64,000 nt of DNA, taken from assembly GCA_946480825.1 (NCBI GenBank), contig CAMLLG010000002.1:1-64000 (forward strand), in the 5' to 3' direction. A program made the position numbers and the translations under genes. Shown here in pieces: positions 28,945 through 42,112 of the stretch (the first letter of the stretch is position 1; every line of letters starts with the position of its first letter). The DNA comes from an uncultured Lysobacteraceae bacterium (lineage in GTDB: Bacteria; Pseudomonadota; Gammaproteobacteria; Xanthomonadales; Xanthomonadaceae). Below the pieces are notes generated by a model. The model made no database searches, was not told the DNA's origin, and worked only from the letters and a program-made list of their open reading frames with translations.

Positions 28945-29322
28945 TCAGGGGCCGGTGGAGCGGGCACGCTCCACCAGGATCAGCTGCTGGTCGATCCGGG
29001 CCCGGGCCTGGTCGATGGATGCCCGCATCTCTTCGAGCTTCTCGACCGGTGCGGTGTCGCCGTGCTGCTGCAGCCACAGCCGCTGGCGCAGCATTTCCTG
29101 AAGTGCGGTGCGGACGCTTTCGTCCTCGTCGCCGGTGATGGCCTCGATTTCGGTCTTCGCGGTGCGCAGGCGCGATTCGAGGGCATCGGCGGCATCGAGC
29201 ACGCGGGTGAAGGCGCGCTGGCGGGGCAGGTCGCGGCGCGAGAAGCGCCAGGCGAAGACCAGCGCGAGGACGATGATGGCCGAGAAGATGGCGGTCGCCA
29301 CGGGAAAAGTGAAAGCGGTCAC
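28945..29322 (-). CDS. hypothetical membrane-anchored coiled-coil protein
   Basis: From a GTG at 29322 the product has 125 residues: a transmembrane helix at about 8-25 (VATAIFSAIIVLALVFAWRF), then a charged, heptad-like helix to the end (DALESRLRTAKTEIEAIT; QRLWLQQHGD; EEMRASIDQARARIDQQL). The family is not recognised. It lies 7 nt upstream of maf on the same strand. An upstream TTG at 29376 would add 18 residues. Confidence 0.6.
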   Translation of the reverse strand: MTAFTFPVATAIFSAIIVLALVFAWRFSRRDLPRQRAFTRVLDAADALESRLRTAKTEIEAITGDEDESVRTALQEMLRQRLWLQQHGDTAPVEKLEEMRASIDQARARIDQQLILVERARSTGP

Positions 29323-29441
29323 ACGACTGGCCCGGACGCGGGCGGTCAGTCTGACGCCGCCCGCAGCCGGCCGCAAATCGCTGGTCCGGCAAGGGCTTGG
29401 GTTTGACAGCGTGGGGTCCGGCCCCTACCATTCCGCGTCTT

Positions 29442-29963
29442 ATGTCCGCTGAAGTGCCCGAAGTTCTGGACGCTTGGCGTATGGTGGCAGCCCGGCGCAG
29501 TTTCGACGGCCGTCTGCCGCTGGCCACGATGGCCCGCCTCCGCGATCTGTTGGCCGATACCGAGGGAGAAGCCCGCTTCTCGCTCGAATTCGGTCACGAC
29601 ATGTTGCAGGTGCCGTTCGTGGAGTTGCGGATCGATGCCGATCTGCCGCTGGTCTGCCAGCGCAGTCTGCAACGTTTCCTGCAGCCGGTGTCGCTGACCC
29701 AGCGTCTCGCCCTCGTGCGCGGCGTCGATGTCGGCGACGAGGACGTCGACGCCGCTCTGCCTCCGGGTTACGAGGCGCTGCAGATGGACGACGACGGCAC
29801 GCTGCGGGCCGCGGAACTGGTCGAGGATGAGTTGATCCTCGCCGTGCCGCTGGTCCCGGTCAGGCCGGGCAGCGAATCGGTCGAGCGCGACTGGCCGGTC
29901 CCCGTGGACGAGGAAGCGCGCGCCAATCCGTTCGCGGCCTTGGCGGCGTTGAAGAAATCCTGA
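29442..29963 (+). CDS. yceD: YceD family protein (DUF177)
   Basis: The 173-residue protein contains the DUF177 core [20 protein letters not shown] and the acidic C-terminal [20 protein letters not shown]. YceD proteins are encoded just before rpmF in most proteobacteria, and homologues influence 23S rRNA accumulation. The ATG at 29442 is used; it lies 97 nt upstream of the L32 gene's start after subtracting its own length, with the usual short gap between them. Confidence 0.9.
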   Translation: MSAEVPEVLDAWRMVAARRSFDGRLPLATMARLRDLLADTEGEARFSLEFGHDMLQVPFVELRIDADLPLVCQRSLQRFLQPVSLTQRLALVRGVDVGDEDVDAALPPGYEALQMDDDGTLRAAELVEDELILAVPLVPVRPGSESVERDWPVPVDEEARANPFAALAALKKS

Positions 29964-30060
29964 GGCGCGCGCATTCCGGCGCGGGTCTCGCAGACACGGA
30001 TCCCACGGATCCATCACTTCTACAATCACCGAAATCTACGTTTCGAGCTGGAGCAATCCC

Positions 30061-30255
30061 ATGGCTGTGCAGAAATCCCGAGTCACTCCGTCCCGTCGTG
30101 GCCAGCGCCGTTCGCACGACGCCCTGACCGCCAAGCAGCTGGCGACCGACCCGACCTCGGGCGAGATCCATCTGCGTCACCACATCACCAAGGACGGCTA
30201 CTATCGCGGCCGCCAGGTGATCGCTCCGAAGACCAAGGTCGTCGACGAAGAGTGA
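30061..30255 (+). CDS. rpmF: 50S ribosomal protein L32
   Basis: The 64-residue protein starts [20 protein letters not shown] and ends with [15 protein letters not shown]..., an almost canonical bacterial L32 without the zinc-ribbon cysteines (the C-minus form). It lies 97 nt after yceD. In many genomes plsX follows; here a 256-nt spacer leads directly to fabH. Confidence 0.97.
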   Translation: MAVQKSRVTPSRRGQRRSHDALTAKQLATDPTSGEIHLRHHITKDGYYRGRQVIAPKTKVVDEE

Positions 30256-30316
30256 TCCGCGCGGCGCCTCCGGCGCCCGCGCAACGCTGCCGGCACCGCC
30301 GGCACGCCACAGGGAT

Positions 30317-30343
30317 GCGGCCGAAAGGCCGCGTCCTTATTTC
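30317..30343 (+). terminator. terminator-like hairpin after rpmF
   Basis: A GCGGCC/GGCCGC stem with a GAAA tetraloop (30317-30332) is followed by GTCCTTATTTC. It sits 61 nt past the rpmF stop and could partly end the yceD-rpmF transcript before fabH. The stem is short, so it may only attenuate. The rest of 30256-30511 shows no gene. Confidence 0.45.
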
Positions 30344-30511
30344 TGGCCCAGCCCCGGCGATCCGGGCACGGGCCGCACCGCGATCCGGACAGACATCCGG
30401 CCTCGCGTCGGGACCGGATCGCGGCGGCCAACGCCGCGCGATCCGGGTCGCGACACGATCCACATCGATGTCGAACCGCGTCGGGGTACCGCAAGAGGGT
30501 CAGGGGCGGGC

Positions 30512-31492
30512 ATGAGCAAGCAAGTTTTCGCGCGCGTCGCAGGGACCGGCAGCTATCTGCCGGAGAAGATCGTCACCAACGACGATCTGTCGAAGATCGT
30601 CGATACCAGCGACGAGTGGATCACGTCCCGCAGCGGCATCCGCCAGCGCCATGTCGCGGCCGAGGGCGAGACCAGCGGCGATCTGGGCTATCACGCCGCG
30701 CTGCGTGCGCTCGAGTCCGCCGGTGTCGCCGCCGAGGACATCGACCTGATCGTGGTCGGCACCACCACGCCCGACCTGATCTTCCCGTCCACTGCCTGCC
30801 TGATCCAGCACCGTCTGGGCGCCAACGGCTGTCCCGCGTTCGACGTCAACGCGGCCTGTTCCGGTTTCATCTACGCGCTCACGGTGGCCGACAAATTCAT
30901 CCGTTCCGGCGCCGCCAAGACCGCGCTGGTGATCGGTACGGAAACTCTCACCCGGATGATCGACTGGAGCGACCGCACGACCTGCGTCCTGTTCGGCGAC
31001 GGCGCCGGTGCGGTCGTGCTCAAGGCCGATGAAGACACCGGCATCATCAGCACCCATCTGCATGCCGACGGCGGCAAGAAGGAACTGTTGTGGAATCCCG
31101 TCGGCGTCTCGGTCGGGTTCAAGCCCGAAGAGAAGAACGCCGGCGTGCGCATCCGCATGACCGGCAACGAAGTGTTCAAGCATGCGGTGAAGGCGCTCGA
31201 TTCCGTGGTCGAGGAAACCCTCGAAGCCAACGGTCTCGACCGTCACGACATCGATTGGCTGATTCCGCATCAGGCCAATCTGCGCATCATCGACGCCACC
31301 GCCGCACGGCTGGACATGCCGATGGAACGCGTGATCGTCACCGTGGATCGTCACGGCAACACGTCGTCGGCATCGGTGCCGCTGGCGCTGGACGAGGCGG
31401 TGCGTTCGGGCCGGGTTCAGCGCGGTCAGCTGGTGTTGCTGGAAGCCTTCGGCGGCGGTTTCACCTGGGGCGCGGCGCTGCTGCGCTACTGA
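30512..31492 (+). CDS. fabH: beta-ketoacyl-ACP synthase III
   Basis: The 326-residue enzyme has the Cys-His-Asn triad: Cys116 in [11 protein letters not shown], His253 in IPHQANLRI and Asn283 in HGNTSSAS. It starts fatty-acid synthesis by condensing acetyl-CoA (or another acyl-CoA) with malonyl-ACP. The ATG follows AGGGTCAGGGGCGGGC. Its usual downstream neighbour fabD is not present; fabG follows after 210 nt with no open gene between. Confidence 0.96.
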   Translation: MSKQVFARVAGTGSYLPEKIVTNDDLSKIVDTSDEWITSRSGIRQRHVAAEGETSGDLGYHAALRALESAGVAAEDIDLIVVGTTTPDLIFPSTACLIQHRLGANGCPAFDVNAACSGFIYALTVADKFIRSGAAKTALVIGTETLTRMIDWSDRTTCVLFGDGAGAVVLKADEDTGIISTHLHADGGKKELLWNPVGVSVGFKPEEKNAGVRIRMTGNEVFKHAVKALDSVVEETLEANGLDRHDIDWLIPHQANLRIIDATAARLDMPMERVIVTVDRHGNTSSASVPLALDEAVRSGRVQRGQLVLLEAFGGGFTWGAALLRY

Positions 31493-31702
31493 CCTCGCTC
31501 GCACCGCGCGCAGACGAAGCCGTCGCGATCTCCGATCGCGGCGGTTTCGCGTTTCCGTGACCCGCATCCCGGCGTCGCACATACGCCTTCGTACAGACAG
31601 AAGCGCGGTTTCGCCGGTATCATCGCCAGCCCATCGACACCGTCATTCAGGCGGGTTGCGACCATCGTCACGGTCGTTCCCGCAGCCAACCCCACGACGC
31701 CC

Positions 31703-32464
31703 ATGACCACCGATTCCAATCCGTATCGACCGCTGCAGGGCGAGATCGCGCTCGTGACCGGCGCCAGCCGCGGCATCGGCGCCGCGATCGCCGACACGCT
31801 CGCCGCCCAGGGCGCGACCGTGATCGGCACGGCCACGTCCGACGCCGGCGCCGAGGCCATCGGCGCGCGTCTGTCGCTGCTCGGCGGCCACGGTCGCAAG
31901 CTCGACGTCGTCGACGGTGCCGCGGTCGAGGCGCTGATCGATGCGATCGCGAAGCAGTTCGGTCCGGTGTCCATCCTCGTCAACAACGCCGGCATCACCC
32001 GCGACAATCTGCTGATGCGCATGAAGGACGACGAGTGGCAGTCGATTCTCGACACCAATCTCTCCAGCGTCTATCGCACCAGCAAGGCGGTGATGCGCGG
32101 CATGATGAAGGCGCGCAAGGGCCGCATCGTCAACATCGCGTCGGTCATCGGCGTTACCGGCAACGCAGGACAGACCAATTACGCCGCCGCCAAGGCCGGC
32201 ATCATCGCTTTCAGCAAATCGCTGGCCAAGGAAATCGGTTCGCGCGGCATCACCGTGAATGTCGTCGCGCCCGGTTTCATCGATACCGACATGACCCGCG
32301 CGATGCCCGAGGCGGCGAAGGAAGGCCTGCTCGGCCAGATCGCGCTGGGCCGTCTGGGCGAAGCGCAGAACATCGCCGATGCCGTGGCGTTCCTCGCCGG
32401 TCCCGGTGCCGCCTACATCACCGGCGAAACCCTCCACGTCAACGGCGGCATGTACATGCCCTGA
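31703..32464 (+). CDS. fabG: 3-oxoacyl-ACP reductase
   Basis: This 253-residue short-chain dehydrogenase has the NAD(P)-binding TGASRGIGAAIA motif near residue 19, the NNAG motif, a catalytic Ser in NIASVIG, and YAAAKAG containing the Tyr/Lys pair. It ends with GETLHVNGGMYMP, as FabG proteins do. It reduces beta-ketoacyl-ACP with NADPH in each elongation cycle. It lies upstream of acpP and fabF. Confidence 0.95.
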   Translation: MTTDSNPYRPLQGEIALVTGASRGIGAAIADTLAAQGATVIGTATSDAGAEAIGARLSLLGGHGRKLDVVDGAAVEALIDAIAKQFGPVSILVNNAGITRDNLLMRMKDDEWQSILDTNLSSVYRTSKAVMRGMMKARKGRIVNIASVIGVTGNAGQTNYAAAKAGIIAFSKSLAKEIGSRGITVNVVAPGFIDTDMTRAMPEAAKEGLLGQIALGRLGEAQNIADAVAFLAGPGAAYITGETLHVNGGMYMP

Positions 32465-32599
32465 TCCGGGTCCGCACGGCTGCGGAAACACGACGTTTTC
32501 AGTAAGTCATTGAATCGAAAAGATTTGCCTGGGCCCACTTCGGCCCCGGCTTCCCTTAAACTATCCACCGCATCAAATTCCTTCCGGAGCACAACACCC

Positions 32600-32836
32600 A
32601 TGAGCAGCATCGAAGAACGCGTCAAGAAAATCGTGGTCGAACAGCTTGGCGTCAAGGAAGAGGAAGTCACCAACACCGCATCGTTCGTCGACGACCTCGG
32701 CGCCGACTCGCTCGATACCGTCGAACTGGTGATGGCACTCGAAGAAGAGTTCGAATGCGAGATTCCGGACGAGGAAGCCGAGAAGATCACTTCGGTGCAG
32801 CAGGCCATCGATTACATCAAGTCGCACGTCAAGTAA
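32600..32836 (+). CDS. acpP: acyl carrier protein
   Basis: The 78-residue acidic protein has the phosphopantetheine attachment serine Ser37 in [18 protein letters not shown]. The sequence is full length and canonical. It carries the growing acyl chain for the Fab enzymes encoded around it. The ATG at 32600 follows a CCGGAGC ribosome-binding sequence. Confidence 0.98.
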   Translation: MSSIEERVKKIVVEQLGVKEEEVTNTASFVDDLGADSLDTVELVMALEEEFECEIPDEEAEKITSVQQAIDYIKSHVK

Positions 32837-32866
32837 TCGTCGCGGCTTGATCGCAGGCCCGGACGC

Positions 32867-32887
32867 GTCGTCCGGGCGAACGCCGGG
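32867..32887 (+). terminator. hairpin between acpP and fabF
   Basis: An 8-bp stem (GCCCGGAC / GTCCGGGC) with a 5-nt loop begins 31 nt after acpP; a second GC-rich hairpin (GGGCCGC / GCGGCCC) follows. There is no T run. It may act as an attenuator or an mRNA stabiliser that keeps acpP transcripts in excess over fabF. Confidence 0.4.
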
Positions 32888-32977
32888 GCCGCATCGCGGC
32901 CCTCTGCGTTTCAGACGCCATCGTTTTTTCCGCGCGACGCCGATGCGTCGCCGCGGGCAAGAGTCGGGAGTTGAATC

Positions 32978-34216
32978 ATGTCGAAGCGTCGTGTCGTCGT
33001 CACCGGTCTCGGGGCCATTTCTCCCCTCGGCAACGATCTGGCCAGCACCTGGGACGGCATCGTCAACGGCCGCAGCGGCATCGGCCCGATCATGCATTTC
33101 GATACCACGGGATTCTCCACCCGCATCGGCGGAATGGTGAAGGATTTCGATCCGCTGCAGTGGATCACGCCGAAAGACGCGAAGAAGATGGACCCGTTCA
33201 TCCATTACGGGGTGGCCGCGAGCCTGATGGCGATGCGCGACGCCGGACTGGAAGTGACCGAATCCAACGCCGAACGCATCGGCACGATCATCGGTTCGGG
33301 CATCGGCGGGCTGCTCGGAATCGAAGAGCAGACCATCAAGTTTCACGAGAGCGGCCCGCGCAAGATTTCGCCGTTCTACGTGCCCAGCACCATCATCAAC
33401 ATGCTGCCTGGCCAGATCACCCTGCTGACCGGCATCAAGGGCCCGAACTTCTCGGCGGTGTCGGCCTGCGCCAGCTCCAATCATTCGATCGGCATGGCGA
33501 TGCGCCTGATCCAGCACGGCGATGCCGACGTGATGATCGCCGGTGGCGCCGAGCGCGGCTCGACGCCGACCGCGGTCGGCGGTTTCTGCGCGATGAAGGC
33601 GATGAGCACGCGCAACGACGATCCCACCCGCGCATCGCGGCCATGGGACAAGGATCGCGACGGTTTCGTGCTCGGCGACGGCGCCGGCATCCTCGTCATC
33701 GAGGAGTACGAACACGCGAAGGCGCGCGGCGCGCGCATCTACTGCGAACTGGTCGGCTCCGGCGCCAGTTCCGATGCGTTCCACATGACGGCGCCGAGCG
33801 AGAACGGCGAGGGTCCCGCGCGCTGCATGGTCGCCGCGCTGAAGGACGCGGGCCTGAATCCGGAACAGATCGGTTATCTCAATGCGCACGGTACCTCGAC
33901 GCCGCTGGGCGATCTCGCCGAGACGCTCGCGATCAAGCGCGCGTTCGGCGACCACGCCAAGGCGATGATGGTCAGCTCCACCAAATCGATGACCGGCCAT
34001 CTGCTGGGTGCGGCGGGCGGCGTGGAAGCGGTGATCACCATCATGGCCCTGCACACCGGTGTGATTCCGCCGACCATCAATCTGGACGAACCCGGCGAAG
34101 GCTGCGATCTGGATTATGTGCCGAACGTCGCGCGCGAGCGGCGCATCGATTACGCCGTGTCGAACGGTTTCGGTTTCGGCGGCACCAACGGCACGCTGGT
34201 CTTCGGCAGGCTCTGA
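32978..34216 (+). CDS. fabF: beta-ketoacyl-ACP synthase II
   Basis: The 412-residue condensing enzyme has its nucleophile Cys164 in [12 protein letters not shown] and catalytic histidines His304 ([11 protein letters not shown]) and His341 ([10 protein letters not shown]). The glycine-rich end is [13 protein letters not shown]. It extends acyl-ACP chains during fatty-acid elongation. pabB begins 51 nt later on the same strand. Confidence 0.96.
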   Translation: MSKRRVVVTGLGAISPLGNDLASTWDGIVNGRSGIGPIMHFDTTGFSTRIGGMVKDFDPLQWITPKDAKKMDPFIHYGVAASLMAMRDAGLEVTESNAERIGTIIGSGIGGLLGIEEQTIKFHESGPRKISPFYVPSTIINMLPGQITLLTGIKGPNFSAVSACASSNHSIGMAMRLIQHGDADVMIAGGAERGSTPTAVGGFCAMKAMSTRNDDPTRASRPWDKDRDGFVLGDGAGILVIEEYEHAKARGARIYCELVGSGASSDAFHMTAPSENGEGPARCMVAALKDAGLNPEQIGYLNAHGTSTPLGDLAETLAIKRAFGDHAKAMMVSSTKSMTGHLLGAAGGVEAVITIMALHTGVIPPTINLDEPGEGCDLDYVPNVARERRIDYAVSNGFGFGGTNGTLVFGRL

Positions 34217-34266
34217 TCGGTCGACCGTGAGCGACACGTTCTGATCCCGATCGCGACTTCCGCCGC

Positions 34267-35651
34267 ATGATCGTCACCCGCGCGCTGCCCGCGGACAGCG
34301 ACCCGCTGCGCCTGCACCGCCTGGCGCCGGCGCGTTATCCGCTGCTGCTGCAGTCGACGTCGTCGTCGCTGCAGGCCGGTCATGCGCTGGGACGCTGGGA
34401 TCTGCTGCTGGTCGCCGACGGCGATGCCTTGCGCCTCGATCGCGACGGCGTCGTCCGCGATGCGCAAGGCGCATCCATTCCCGGCGCTTTCCTCGATCTG
34501 CTCGATGAACGCTGGCGCGACCTGCGTGTGCCACGCGAAGAGCCGCGCTGGCCCTTCCGCGGTGGCTGGGCGCTGTTCCTGGCGTACGAACTCGCGGCGC
34601 AGGTCGAACCGGTGCTGCGCCTGCCGCAGGCCGAAGGCGCGCTGCCGGTGGCGCTGGCGCTGCGCTGTCCGGCGGCGGTGCTGCGCGATCACGCCACCGG
34701 CGAATGCTTCGCGCTGGCCGAGACCGGCGCGGAAGCGTGGCTCGATGCGATCTCGGCCGATCTCGAAGCTGCCGTCGCATTGCCGCCGCTCCGGTGGCGC
34801 GCGCCGGGGGCCGTCTCCGACGATGCGCCGGAGTCGTTCGTCGAAGGCGTGCGCCGCATCCTCGGCTATCTCGCCGCCGGCGATGTGTTCCAGGTGAATC
34901 TGTCGCGGGCGTGGCGCGCGCGCTGCGACGCATACGATCCGGCCGCGCTCTATGCGCGCCTGCGCGAGGCCAGCCCGGCGCCGTTCGCGGGCCTGTTCGC
35001 GGGCGACAGCGATGGCCGGCCGTGGGCGGTCGCGAGTTCTTCGCCCGAACGTCTGGTGTCGGTGCGTGGCGACGTCGTCGAGACCCGGCCGATCGCCGGC
35101 ACCCGGCCGCGTTTCGAGGGCGACGACGATGCGGCGCGCATCCGCGAACTGGTCGGACATCCGAAGGAGCGCGCCGAACACGTGATGCTGATCGATCTGG
35201 AACGCAACGACCTCGGCCGCGTGTGCGCGCCGGGCAGCGTCGAGGTCGACGAACTGATGTCGGTGGAAAGTTATTCGCACGTGCATCACATCGTGAGCAA
35301 CGTGCGCGGCCGACTGCGCGCGGACGCCACGCCCGGCGCGACCATCCGCGCGGTGTTTCCGGGCGGCACCATCACCGGCTGTCCCAAGGTGCGCTGCATG
35401 CAGATCATCGCCGAGCTGGAGGGCACCGGACGCGGCGCGTACACCGGTGCGTTCGGCTGGCTCAATCGCGATGGCGATCTCGATCTGAACATCCTGATCC
35501 GCAGCGCCGAGATCGAAGCCGACGATTCCGGCGGCGCCGCGCTGCGTTTCCGCACCGGTGCCGGCATCGTCGCCGACTCCGATCCGCAGCGCGAGCTCGA
35601 CGAAACCCGCGCCAAGGCCCGCGGTCTGCTCAAGGCGCTGGGGGCGTCGGC

Positions 35652-35655
<4 letters not shown>
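34267..35655 (+). CDS. pabB: aminodeoxychorismate synthase component I
   Basis: This 462-residue enzyme of the chorismate-binding family has SSSPERLVSVRGDVVETRPI, ERAEHVMLIDLERNDLGRVC and FPGGTITGCPKVRCMQIIAE, the last with the conserved catalytic region. It aminates chorismate to 4-amino-4-deoxychorismate for folate. The N-terminal domain (about 1-170) is more variable, as usual. Its stop overlaps the GTG of pabC by 4 nt, so the two pathway steps are translationally linked. Confidence 0.92.
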
Positions 35656-39334
<3,679 letters not shown>

Positions 39335-39338
<4 letters not shown>

Positions 39339-39697
39339 ACGTGAAAGCGGCCGGCGGCGCCCGGCAGGGCATCCTCTCACTCGCGGTGAAGGACAAGAAC
39401 GCCCTCTTCCAGGCCTACATGCCTTTCCTCAAGCAGGGCGGGGTGTTCGTGCCCACCGCGAAGCGCTATTTCATCGGCGACGAGGTCTTCCTGCTGATGA
39501 CCCTGCCCGAATCCCCGGAGCGCCTGCCGGTGGCCGGCAAGGTCGCCTGGGTCACGCCCGCGGGCGCGCAGGGCAATCGCGTCGCCGGCATCGGCGTGCA
39601 GTTCGCCGATACGCCCGAGGGCGAAGCGGTGAAGAACAAGATCGAAGCCATCCTCGCCGGCATCCTGAATTCGGACAAGGCGACGCATACGATGTGA
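39335..39697 (+). CDS. pilZ: PilZ domain protein, type IV pilus biogenesis
   Basis: The 120-residue protein matches PilZ of pseudomonads and xanthomonads: ILSLAVKDKNALFQAYMPFL, GGVFVPTAKRYFIGDEVFLL and AGKVAWVTP near the middle. The RxxxR and D/NxSxxG c-di-GMP motifs are missing, as in the true PilZ pilus protein, which does not bind c-di-GMP. It follows holB with a 4-nt overlap, as is usual for this gene order. Confidence 0.93.
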
Positions 39698-39753
39698 CGC
39701 GGCCCGCCGCGGGGGCGCGGCGATGGATTTCCGTGACGCCAAGGGGGATGGCG

Positions 39754-40332
39754 ATGAACAAACTCACGAAGCTCTACTGGCATCTCGCGGTCAGCGGCAT
39801 CATCGCGTTCGGCGGTTGCGTCGCGGCGATCATCGCGGCGCGCACCGGCGTCTACAGCGACATCCTGCTGCTGGTGTTCTGCGCGGGGTCGGTCGGCGCG
39901 GTCATCAACAACTACTACCGCCTCGCCAAACTGTCCGACGTCGACAAGGTGGCGCTGGAAGCCCTGGATGGCGCGGTCTTCACCATGCAGATCTACGTCT
40001 CGGTGCTGATCTCGGGCGTGCTCGCGCTGGTGATGTACGGTCTGTTCCTGAGCGGTCTGTTGCAGGGCGACCTGTTCCCGAAATTCAAGAACACCGCGCA
40101 GGATTTCGAAAGCGTGTTCCAACTGCTGCGCGTCGTCATTCCCAATCACAACATCGACACCGCCAAGGCCATCGTCTGGGCCTTCATCGCCGGGTTCTCC
40201 GAGCGGCTGGTGCCGAACGTGCTCGATCGCCTGATCAATCAGGCGTCGGCGCTGCGCGATCCGAACGTCGCGCAGGTGGTGGTGCAGACCCCGTCGCCCG
40301 CGCCATCAACGTCGCCCGACAACAACGGTTGA
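39754..40332 (+). CDS. hypothetical membrane protein
   Basis: The 192-residue protein has three clear helices (about 10-28, 35-52 and 80-101; HLAVSGIIAFGGCVAAIIAA; VSVLISGVLALVMYGLFLSG) and a soluble C-terminus ending in a Pro/Ser-rich tail. No family is recognised. AAGGGGG lies 8-14 nt before the ATG at 39754; the ATG at 39748 is too near it. It occupies the place after pilZ where tatD is often found in relatives. Confidence 0.7.
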   Translation: MNKLTKLYWHLAVSGIIAFGGCVAAIIAARTGVYSDILLLVFCAGSVGAVINNYYRLAKLSDVDKVALEALDGAVFTMQIYVSVLISGVLALVMYGLFLSGLLQGDLFPKFKNTAQDFESVFQLLRVVIPNHNIDTAKAIVWAFIAGFSERLVPNVLDRLINQASALRDPNVAQVVVQTPSPAPSTSPDNNG

Positions 40333-40554
40333 CCGCTCCGCGTCGGGCACATTCGAACCGCGCCGCGACCGCTGGCGCATTCCGTGACGTGGCTGTGATC
40401 TGCGTCCATGCAGGCATGACTTCCGCCCCATGGGATCGGCGGCCGTGCGGCGTAGCGTAGGCGTATCGATCCGCTCGCCGGACGAACGCATTCCCGGTGC
40501 CGGTGGCGCGTGTCGCGACGGTCAACGCCCGTCCCGCCCGCGTCGCCGGCCCCA

Positions 40555-40599
40555 GGGGTCATTCAAGCCGGGGTCATTCAAGCCGGGGTCATCCCAGGC
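40555..40599 (+). repeat. 15-nt tandem repeat (about 3 copies)
   Basis: The unit GGGGTCATTCAAGCC is repeated perfectly at 40555-40569 and 40570-40584, with a third, altered unit GGGGTCATCCCAGGC at 40585-40599. It lies in the 291-nt spacer upstream of the DUF938 gene, just before its GTG start. No gene in 40333-40623 is supported. Confidence 0.8.
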
Positions 40600-40623
40600 T
40601 GGCGCCATCCGACAAGGGGCCAC

Positions 40624-41232
40624 GTGAAGCCGCATTCGCCGAGTTGCGAACGCAACCGCGACCCGATCCTCGCGGTGCTGCGCGAACACTTCGCCGACCG
40701 TCGTCGCGTGCTGGAGATCGGCAGCGGCACCGGCCAGCATGCGCTGCATTTCGCGGCGGCGATGCCGTGGCTGACATGGCAGTGCAGCGATGCCGAGGCG
40801 CATCTCGACGGTATCCGGATGTGGCTGGACGAGGCGCGGCTGGCGAATACGCCCGCGCCGTTTCCGCTGCGGATCGCGGCGGCGCCGATCCCGGGTTTTT
40901 CGCCGCCGCCATCCTCTCGCTACGACGCGGTGTTCAGCGCGAATACGTTGCACATCATGGGCTGGCCGGAAGTGCAGGCGCTGTTCGCGGCATTGCCGTC
41001 GGTGCTGACCGACGACGCGGTCGTCGCCGTCTACGGTCCGTTCAACGAGGGCGGGGCGTACACCAGCGACAGCAATCGCGATTTCGACGGCTGGTTGAAA
41101 GCGCGCGACCCGCGTTCCGGCATTCGCGATGTCGAGGCCGTGAACGCGCTGGCCGACGCCGTCGGTCTGCACCTCGTCGCCGATGTGGCGATGCCGGCGA
41201 ACAATCGCATGCTGGTCTGGCGATCGTCATGA
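40624..41232 (+). CDS. DUF938 class I SAM-dependent methyltransferase
   Basis: The 202-residue protein has SAM motif I VLEIGSGTGQHALHFAAAMP near residue 28 and the DUF938 features SCERNRDPILAVL, SANTLHIMGWPEVQALFAAL and YGPFNEGGAYTSDSNRDFD. The substrate of the family is unknown. A GTG start at 40624 is inferred since the N-terminus then aligns with the family; a longer reading frame would translate the tandem repeat. It ends before a strong hairpin. Confidence 0.85.
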   Translation: MKPHSPSCERNRDPILAVLREHFADRRRVLEIGSGTGQHALHFAAAMPWLTWQCSDAEAHLDGIRMWLDEARLANTPAPFPLRIAAAPIPGFSPPPSSRYDAVFSANTLHIMGWPEVQALFAALPSVLTDDAVVAVYGPFNEGGAYTSDSNRDFDGWLKARDPRSGIRDVEAVNALADAVGLHLVADVAMPANNRMLVWRSS

Positions 41233-41250
41233 GTCGCCGTGCATGACGCA

Positions 41251-41276
41251 GAAAGCCCCGGTCTCCCGGGGCTTTC
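41251..41276. terminator. bidirectional terminator after DUF938 gene
   Basis: An 11-bp perfect stem (GAAAGCCCCGG / CCGGGGCTTTC) with TCTC loop lies between the stops of the convergent methyltransferase and low-complexity protein genes. The A/T ends give short U tracts in both directions. Confidence 0.75.
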
Positions 41277-41338
41277 CGATGCTCTCTTCGATGTTCCCGG
41301 CGCGGCGATCGCGGCGAGCATCGAGTCAATGCGTAACG

Positions 41339-42010
41339 TCACGGCGTGGCGTCGGCCCGACCGTCGTCGCGGCGGGTGCGCGTCGATGCGCGGCCTTCGG
41401 CCGAACCGCTGGCGCGGATCGACACGCCGTCCTCGCGCGATGCCGAGGCGCTGCCGTCGGCATCGGCGTTGCCCTGCGCATCGAGATCCAGCGGCGAGGC
41501 CGTGCCCGGGGGCGTCGTGCCCGGATCGGTGGCCTGACCGGCGCGGTCGCGCAGCGTGGAGGCCGTCGTGCCCGCGGTGGCGGCGGCATTGCCGGCCACG
41601 GTGGCGGCCCGCGTGCGTACCGATTCCGCGCGCATCGCGGCCTGCTGCGTGCTGTTCCGTGCGGCCGTCACTGCGGTGTCGCGTGCGCTGGTGGCGGTAT
41701 TCGTCAGCGTCTCGCCGGTGCGCTGCGCGCCGTCGCCGGCCCGCTGGCGCAGACGCTCGGCGCGCGCCGCGGCACGGTCGGCCGCGTTCTGCCGCAGGCT
41801 GTCGAGACGACCGAAACCGTCGCGGTCGACGGTGCCGGAGACATCCGCGGCGCCGCCGAGCGAGCCGCCGAGGCGGCCGGTGGAATCGCCGGTGAGCTGA
41901 CCAGTGAGATTGCCGGTGACATTGCCGCCGCCGCCCAGCAACTGGGCCTGGGCGCTGGTGGCGAGGGTGGCGGTGGCGAACAACAGAGCGAAAGCAGTGA
42001 TGCGGCGCAT
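41339..42010 (-). CDS. secreted low-complexity protein
   Basis: The 223-residue product has a signal peptide (MRRITAFALLFATATLATSA, cleavage near AQA-QL). A Gly/Thr region with repeats of the type GNVTGNLTGQLTGDSTGRLG follows, then an Ala/Arg/Thr-rich middle and an Asp/Ser/Arg-rich end. No domain is recognised; it may be a surface or cell-wall-associated protein. It lies downstream of a secreted subtilase and near an ECF sigma factor pair. Confidence 0.65.
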   Translation of the reverse strand: MRRITAFALLFATATLATSAQAQLLGGGGNVTGNLTGQLTGDSTGRLGGSLGGAADVSGTVDRDGFGRLDSLRQNAADRAAARAERLRQRAGDGAQRTGETLTNTATSARDTAVTAARNSTQQAAMRAESVRTRAATVAGNAAATAGTTASTLRDRAGQATDPGTTPPGTASPLDLDAQGNADADGSASASREDGVSIRASGSAEGRASTRTRRDDGRADATP

Positions 42011-42112
42011 GTGATTGTCTCCTCGAATACGCGGACCGTCCGCGTTCGTGAGTGCAGTACGCCCGGGGCAGCGTCGTTCTTCCCGCGCCTTCCGGCGCCG
42101 ATCGGGAATCGT

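Noticed and set aside
40555..40599. Possible CRISPR array
   Set aside because: The repeats are adjacent 15-mers without spacers, and no cas genes are present.
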